A DNA stretch of 26,129 nt from an uncultured Veillonella sp. (GTDB lineage Bacteria > Bacillota > Negativicutes > Veillonellales > Veillonellaceae), in NCBI RefSeq assembly GCF_934230905.1, contig NZ_CAKQFJ010000027.1:1-26129 (forward strand), written 5' to 3'. Below are positions 23,033-26,129 of the stretch, piece by piece; position 1 is the first letter of the stretch; each line of letters starts with the position of its first letter. The notes below the pieces were generated by a model. That model did not search any database. It saw nothing but the letters and a program-made list of their open reading frames with translations, and was not told the DNA's origin. The translations under genes and the position numbers were made by a program.

Positions 23033-23863
23033 CTATTTTGTACGACGTTTAATGATCAAGCTGTTAGAAGCTTTTTTCTTGTCGCGAGTTTTAACACCAT
23101 GTGCTGGTTTGCCCCAAGGTGTAACAGGATGTTTACGACCAACAGGAGATTTACCTTCACCACCACCATGTGGATGGTCACAAGGGTTCATTACAACACC
23201 ACGGTTACCAGGACGAACGCCCATCCAACGATGACGACCAGCTTTACCAATTACAAGGTTGCTGTGTTCAGCGTTGCCTACAACACCAACAGTTGCACGG
23301 CATTCTTGACGTACGCGGCGCATTTCGCCAGATGGTAAACGAAGAATAGCATAGCCATTATCTTTACCCATCAATTGAGCGGATGTACCAGCGGAACGAA
23401 CGATTTGACCGCCTTTACCGATTTTTAATTCGATGTTGTGGATTTGAGTACCGTCTGGGATATTAGCCAATGGTAAGCAGTTACCAGGTTTAATATCAGA
23501 TTCAGGACCGGAGAATACAACGTCACCAACTTTTAAGCCGTTAGGAGCTAAAATATAACGTTTTTCACCATCAGCGTAGTTAAGTAAAGCAATACGAGAA
23601 GAACGGTTAGGATCATACTCGATTGTTGCTACTTTAGCTGGGATATTATCTTTAGTACGTTTGAAGTCAATGATACGGTATTGACGTTTATGACCGCCAC
23701 CTTGGTGACGAACTGTCATTTTACCAGTATTATTACGACCACCTTTTTGGGAAATCTTAGCCAACAAAGATTTTTCTGGTTTGCTTGCTGTGATTTCGTC
23801 GAAGGCGGATACTGTCATAAACCGGCGACCAGCGGAGTACGGTTTAAATGATTTAATTGCCAT
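23033..23863 (-). CDS. rplB: 50S ribosomal protein L2
   Basis: A 276-residue protein central to subunit joining and the peptidyl transferase region. The N-terminal part has MAIKSFKPYSAGRRFMTVS and RHQGGGHKRQYRIIDFKR. The conserved C-terminal block GVRPGNRGVVMNPCDHPHGG includes the histidine needed for activity in E. coli. It is full length, 26 nt after rplW. Confidence 0.98.
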   Translation of the reverse strand: MAIKSFKPYSAGRRFMTVSAFDEITASKPEKSLLAKISQKGGRNNTGKMTVRHQGGGHKRQYRIIDFKRTKDNIPAKVATIEYDPNRSSRIALLNYADGEKRYILAPNGLKVGDVVFSGPESDIKPGNCLPLANIPDGTQIHNIELKIGKGGQIVRSAGTSAQLMGKDNGYAILRLPSGEMRRVRQECRATVGVVGNAEHSNLVIGKAGRHRWMGVRPGNRGVVMNPCDHPHGGGEGKSPVGRKHPVTPWGKPAHGVKTRDKKKASNSLIIKRRTK

Positions 23864-23889
23864 TAGTGGGCCTCCTTACAACTAGACTC

Positions 23890-24174
23890 TTAGACACCTT
23901 CAAATAATGTAATGGATTCGCCAGCTTTTAAAGTTACGATAGCTTTTTTGTAATCACTACGTTTACCTTGTGTACGACCCATGCGTTTAGTTTTGCCTAA
24001 TACGCGAATAGTAGCTACTTTTTCTACTTTTACATTGAAGATTTTTTCAACAGCTTGACGGATTTGCACTTTATTTGCAGTCAAAGGCACGCGGAACGTG
24101 TATTTGTTTTCTTCCATAAGCTTTGTGGATTTTTCGGTAATAACCGGACGGATTAGTACATCATGTAATTGCAT
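23890..24174 (-). CDS. rplW: 50S ribosomal protein L23
   Basis: A 94-residue tunnel-exit protein, the main docking point for trigger factor. LHDVLIRPVITEKSTKLMEE, TFRVPLTANKVQIRQAVEKI and RMGRTQGKRSDYKKAIVTL are diagnostic. Its ATG overlaps the rplD stop as TAATG. Confidence 0.98.
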   Translation of the reverse strand: MQLHDVLIRPVITEKSTKLMEENKYTFRVPLTANKVQIRQAVEKIFNVKVEKVATIRVLGKTKRMGRTQGKRSDYKKAIVTLKAGESITLFEGV

Positions 24175-24797
24175 TATCCAAGTACCTCCTCAATTTTTGC
24201 GACAGCGCCTTTAGTAATGAAGAGCTTATCGTAATGAAGAAGATCGAAAATGTTCATACCTTCGCAAGCCAATGCTTTAACACCTTGGATATTGCGAGCG
24301 GAACGTTCAACATTTACATCACCTTCAGTGATGAACAATACTTTTGCATCGCCAACATTGAAGCTATTGATAATATTCAATACTTCTTTTGTTTTAGGAG
24401 CTGCTAATGTGATTTCTTCCAAAACGTATAATTCGCTATTATTTACCTTATCGCTAAGAGCAGATTTAACTGCCAAACGTCTAGCCTTACGAGGCATAGC
24501 TTTGTAATAGCTGCGAGGTTGTGGACCAAATGTAGTACCGCCACCAATCCAGATTGGAGAACGGCTAGAACCGGAACGCGCACGACCAGTACCTTTTTGT
24601 TTCCAAGGTTTGCGGCCACCGCCACGAACCATACCTCTAGTTTTTGTTGCATGTGTGCCGAGACGTTCGTTAGACAATTGACGAACTACGGCTTGATGCA
24701 TAACGGCTTCGTTTACTTCAACGCCGAATACTGCATCGTTTAACTGTATTTCACCGACTTTAACGCCGGATTGATTATATGTTGCTACTGTAGGCAT
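24174..24797 (-). CDS. rplD: 50S ribosomal protein L4
   Basis: A 207-residue tunnel-wall protein that in E. coli also represses the S10 operon. The long loop is clear (TRGMVRGGGRKPWKQKGTGR, ARSGSSRSPIWIGGG), the site where macrolide-resistance changes occur; it looks wild type. It follows rplC by 26 nt. No L4 attenuator can be recognised, though the leader before rpsJ is structured. Confidence 0.98.
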   Translation of the reverse strand: MPTVATYNQSGVKVGEIQLNDAVFGVEVNEAVMHQAVVRQLSNERLGTHATKTRGMVRGGGRKPWKQKGTGRARSGSSRSPIWIGGGTTFGPQPRSYYKAMPRKARRLAVKSALSDKVNNSELYVLEEITLAAPKTKEVLNIINSFNVGDAKVLFITEGDVNVERSARNIQGVKALACEGMNIFDLLHYDKLFITKGAVAKIEEVLG

Positions 24798-24823
24798 TAC
24801 ATAATCCTCCTTTCGACAAATGA

Positions 24824-25465
24824 TTATTTAACAGGTTTAACCGTGTTGCGAACCATAACCAAGCTACCTTTAGCGCCTGGGATACCACCTTTAACCAATA
24901 AAAGGTTACGTTCAGCATCAACTTTCACAACGGATAAGCGTTGTACGGTAACTCTGTAACCACCCATTTGTCCAGGGAGTTTTTTACCTTTGTATACCTT
25001 ACCGCCGCCACCGGAGATCATAGGACCGATGGAACCAGGTTCACGGTGAGATTTGGAGCCATGAGTTTCAGGACCACGAGAGAAATTATGGCGTTTAATT
25101 GTGCCAGCAAAACCCTTACCTTTACCTGTACCTACTACGTCCACCAATTCACCTTCTGCGAAGATATCAGCTGCCAGAGTTTGGCCTACTGTGTAGTCAG
25201 CTGCATTGTCAACGCGAACTTCGCGAAGATATTTAACTGGAGCTACGCCAGCTTTGTCGAACTGACCTTTTACAGGTTTTGTTAAATGTTTTTCTTTAAT
25301 GGAACCATAACCAATTTGTACTGCTTCATAACCGTCTGTTTCAACAGTCTTAACGCGCACTACAACGCTTGGGGTAGTTTCCACTACTGTTACAGGAACT
25401 AATTGGCCTTCAGCTGTGAAGACTTGTGTCATTCCTAATTTTTTACCCAAAATAGCTTTAGACAT
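24824..25465 (-). CDS. rplC: 50S ribosomal protein L3
   Basis: A 213-residue early-assembly protein reaching the peptidyl transferase centre. KAILGKKLGMTQVFTAEGQL, GTGKGKGFAGTIKRHNFSRG and HREPGSIGPMISGGGGKVYK are typical. The SD AAGGAGG overlaps the rpsJ stop, which is 12 nt from the ATG. Confidence 0.98.
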   Translation of the reverse strand: MSKAILGKKLGMTQVFTAEGQLVPVTVVETTPSVVVRVKTVETDGYEAVQIGYGSIKEKHLTKPVKGQFDKAGVAPVKYLREVRVDNAADYTVGQTLAADIFAEGELVDVVGTGKGKGFAGTIKRHNFSRGPETHGSKSHREPGSIGPMISGGGGKVYKGKKLPGQMGGYRVTVQRLSVVKVDAERNLLLVKGGIPGAKGSLVMVRNTVKPVK

Positions 25466-25477
25466 TATCGCACCTCC

Positions 25478-25789
25478 TTATAGTTTTATTTCAATAGATA
25501 CACCAGCTGGTAAATCTAAACGAGTGATAGCATCTACTGTTTTCGAATTTGGTTCAAGAATATCGATTAAGCGTTTATGTGTACGCATTTCGAATTGTTC
25601 ACGAGAATCTTTGTTAACGTGTACGGAACGAAGAATTGTGAAGATATTCTTTTCTGTTGGCAATGGAATCGGACCAGATACCATAGCGCCATTTCTTTTT
25701 GCAGTGTCTACGATCTTAGCAGCGCTTTGATCGAGAGCTTTGTGGTCGTATGCCTTAAGGCGAATACGGATTTTTTGCTGTTTAGCCAT
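25478..25789 (-). CDS. rpsJ: 30S ribosomal protein S10
   Basis: A 103-residue head protein, also the NusE transcription factor that joins NusB in antitermination. IRIRLKAYDHKALDQSAAKI, GPIPLPTEKNIFTILRSVHV and MRTHKRLIDI are diagnostic. Its SD (AGGAGG) lies inside a 14-codon leader frame whose stop is 2 nt from the rpsJ ATG, so initiation may depend on leader translation. Confidence 0.98.
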   Translation of the reverse strand: MAKQQKIRIRLKAYDHKALDQSAAKIVDTAKRNGAMVSGPIPLPTEKNIFTILRSVHVNKDSREQFEMRTHKRLIDILEPNSKTVDAITRLDLPAGVSIEIKL

Positions 25790-25791
25790 TA

Positions 25792-25836
25792 TTAATAATT
25801 CCTCCTGTCGTCCATTTCTTGAATGAACTGCTCCAT
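25792..25836 (-). CDS. Possible 14-residue leader peptide ahead of rpsJ
   Basis: A short frame MEQFIQEMDDRRNY begins with ATG 7 nt after GGAGGAG, a near-ideal SD, and ends in TAA just 2 nt before the rpsJ start. The rpsJ SD AGGAGG falls within its Arg-Arg codons. The layout is that of a translated leader coupled to S10, but 14 codons is short enough to arise by chance, and I know no named homologue. The SD could also be partly hidden by pairing with CCTC just upstream. Confidence 0.45.
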   Translation of the reverse strand: MEQFIQEMDDRRNY

Positions 25837-25879
25837 AGAAATTCTCCTCCGCAGAGGCAACCTTCTACTTCATAGTTTG

Positions 25880-25926
25880 AAAACACAACACGAGAGCGGT
25901 AGAACATACCGCTCCTACATGTCGTG
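25880..25926 (-). terminator. Hairpin between tuf and rpsJ, terminator or attenuator
   Basis: On the minus strand an upper stem GAGCGGTA/TACCGCTC (8 bp, 5-nt loop) stacks on a lower stem CACGACATG/CGTGTTGTG (9 bp with G-U pairs) across a small internal loop. TTTTC follows. The structure is strong but the T run is only four, so termination after tuf may be partial. I see no convincing promoter between it and rpsJ, which favours attenuation or read-through. Confidence 0.7.
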
Positions 25927-25970
25927 GGTATTGTGCCCAACGCATCACTACGATGAGCATAAAGGTTGGA

Positions 25971-26129
25971 TTAACCTTCGATTTCTGTTACAACGCCAGC
26001 GCCTACTGTATGGCCACCTTCGCGAATCGCGAAACGAAGACCTTCTTCGATAGCGATTGGAGTAATCAATTCGATTTCCATTGTTACGTTATCGCCAGGC
26101 ATACACATTTCTACACCTTCAGGAAGGTT
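25971..26129 (-). CDS. tuf: Elongation factor Tu, C-terminal part (cut by window edge)
   Basis: The last 52 residues of EF-Tu, the GTPase that brings aminoacyl-tRNA to the ribosome. The visible part is the end of domain 3: NLPEGVEMCMPGDNVTMEI, then LRFAIREGGHTVGAGVVTEI. The 5' part lies outside the window. A cysteine replaces the usual valine or other residue in EMxMPGDN. tuf followed by rpsJ is the normal join of the str and S10 clusters. Confidence 0.97.
   Translation of the reverse strand, partial: NLPEGVEMCMPGDNVTMEIELITPIAIEEGLRFAIREGGHTVGAGVVTEIEG

Noticed and set aside
25823..26053. A 76-codon plus-strand frame across the tuf-rpsJ gap.
   Set aside because: It is antisense to the tuf end, the hairpin and the leader, with no SD and no recognisable domain.
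1..26129. Search for mobile elements, CRISPR arrays, phage genes or toxin-antitoxin pairs.
   Set aside because: I saw no transposase, integrase, spaced direct repeats or foreign-looking gene. Gene order and base composition look like ordinary core genome throughout.

Overview
The window looks like chromosomal DNA of a low-GC Negativicutes bacterium, most likely Veillonella or a close relative. This is inferred from the AT-rich composition, the Bacillota-type ribosomal protein superoperon, an arsA-arsB pair (two CobT homologues) of the kind known from Sporomusa and Veillonella, and a two-gene KorAB. No species can be proven from the sequence alone. Every gene I can support lies on the minus strand, so transcription runs from high to low coordinates.

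Region 1 (26129 to about 11360) is the end of tuf followed by the S10, spc and alpha ribosomal clusters: rpsJ-rplC-rplD-rplW-rplB-rpsS-rplV-rpsC-rplP-rpmC-rpsQ-rplN-rplX-rplE-rpsN-rpsH-rplF-rplR-rpsE-rpmD-rplO-secY-adk-map-infA-rpmJ-rpsM-rpsK-rpoA-rplQ. Most gaps are under 40 nt and many carry a strong Shine-Dalgarno (SD) site overlapping the preceding stop codon. The cluster closes with a UUCG-capped intrinsic terminator. Notable points are a 14-codon leader reading frame just ahead of rpsJ, a strong hairpin between tuf and that leader, a zinc-free S14 beside a zinc-type L36, a short-LID adenylate kinase, a hairpin that displays the TTG start of secY in its loop, and a 73-nt gap before rpoA that holds twin palindromes and an extended -10 box where many bacteria have rpsD.

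Region 2 (11232 to 7934) is the ECF transporter core ecfA1-ecfA2-ecfT followed by truA, all overlapping by 1-11 nt. No substrate-binding S component is present, so this is probably the shared energising module. Region 3 (7793 to 5168) is korA-korB, a ferredoxin-dependent 2-oxoacid oxidoreductase, ending in a strong terminator.

Region 4 (5023 to 580) holds a MATE-family exporter, then tyrA-arsA-arsB. TyrA makes the tyrosine precursor, and ArsAB is a heterodimeric CobT-type enzyme expected to activate phenol or p-cresol as the lower ligand of a cobamide. The three genes are tightly coupled by overlapping stop and SD signals, which links aromatic amino acid supply to phenolic cobamide assembly and is the most interesting biology here. 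Region 5 (317 to 1) is a tRNA cluster (Gly-Asn-Lys-Glu) driven by two good tandem promoters.

I saw no insertion sequence, prophage, CRISPR array or origin. The window is mostly core genome, and the unusual signals are mainly regulatory. No stretch over 300 bases lacks a gene; the longest (318-579) holds the tRNA promoters and a probable terminator.
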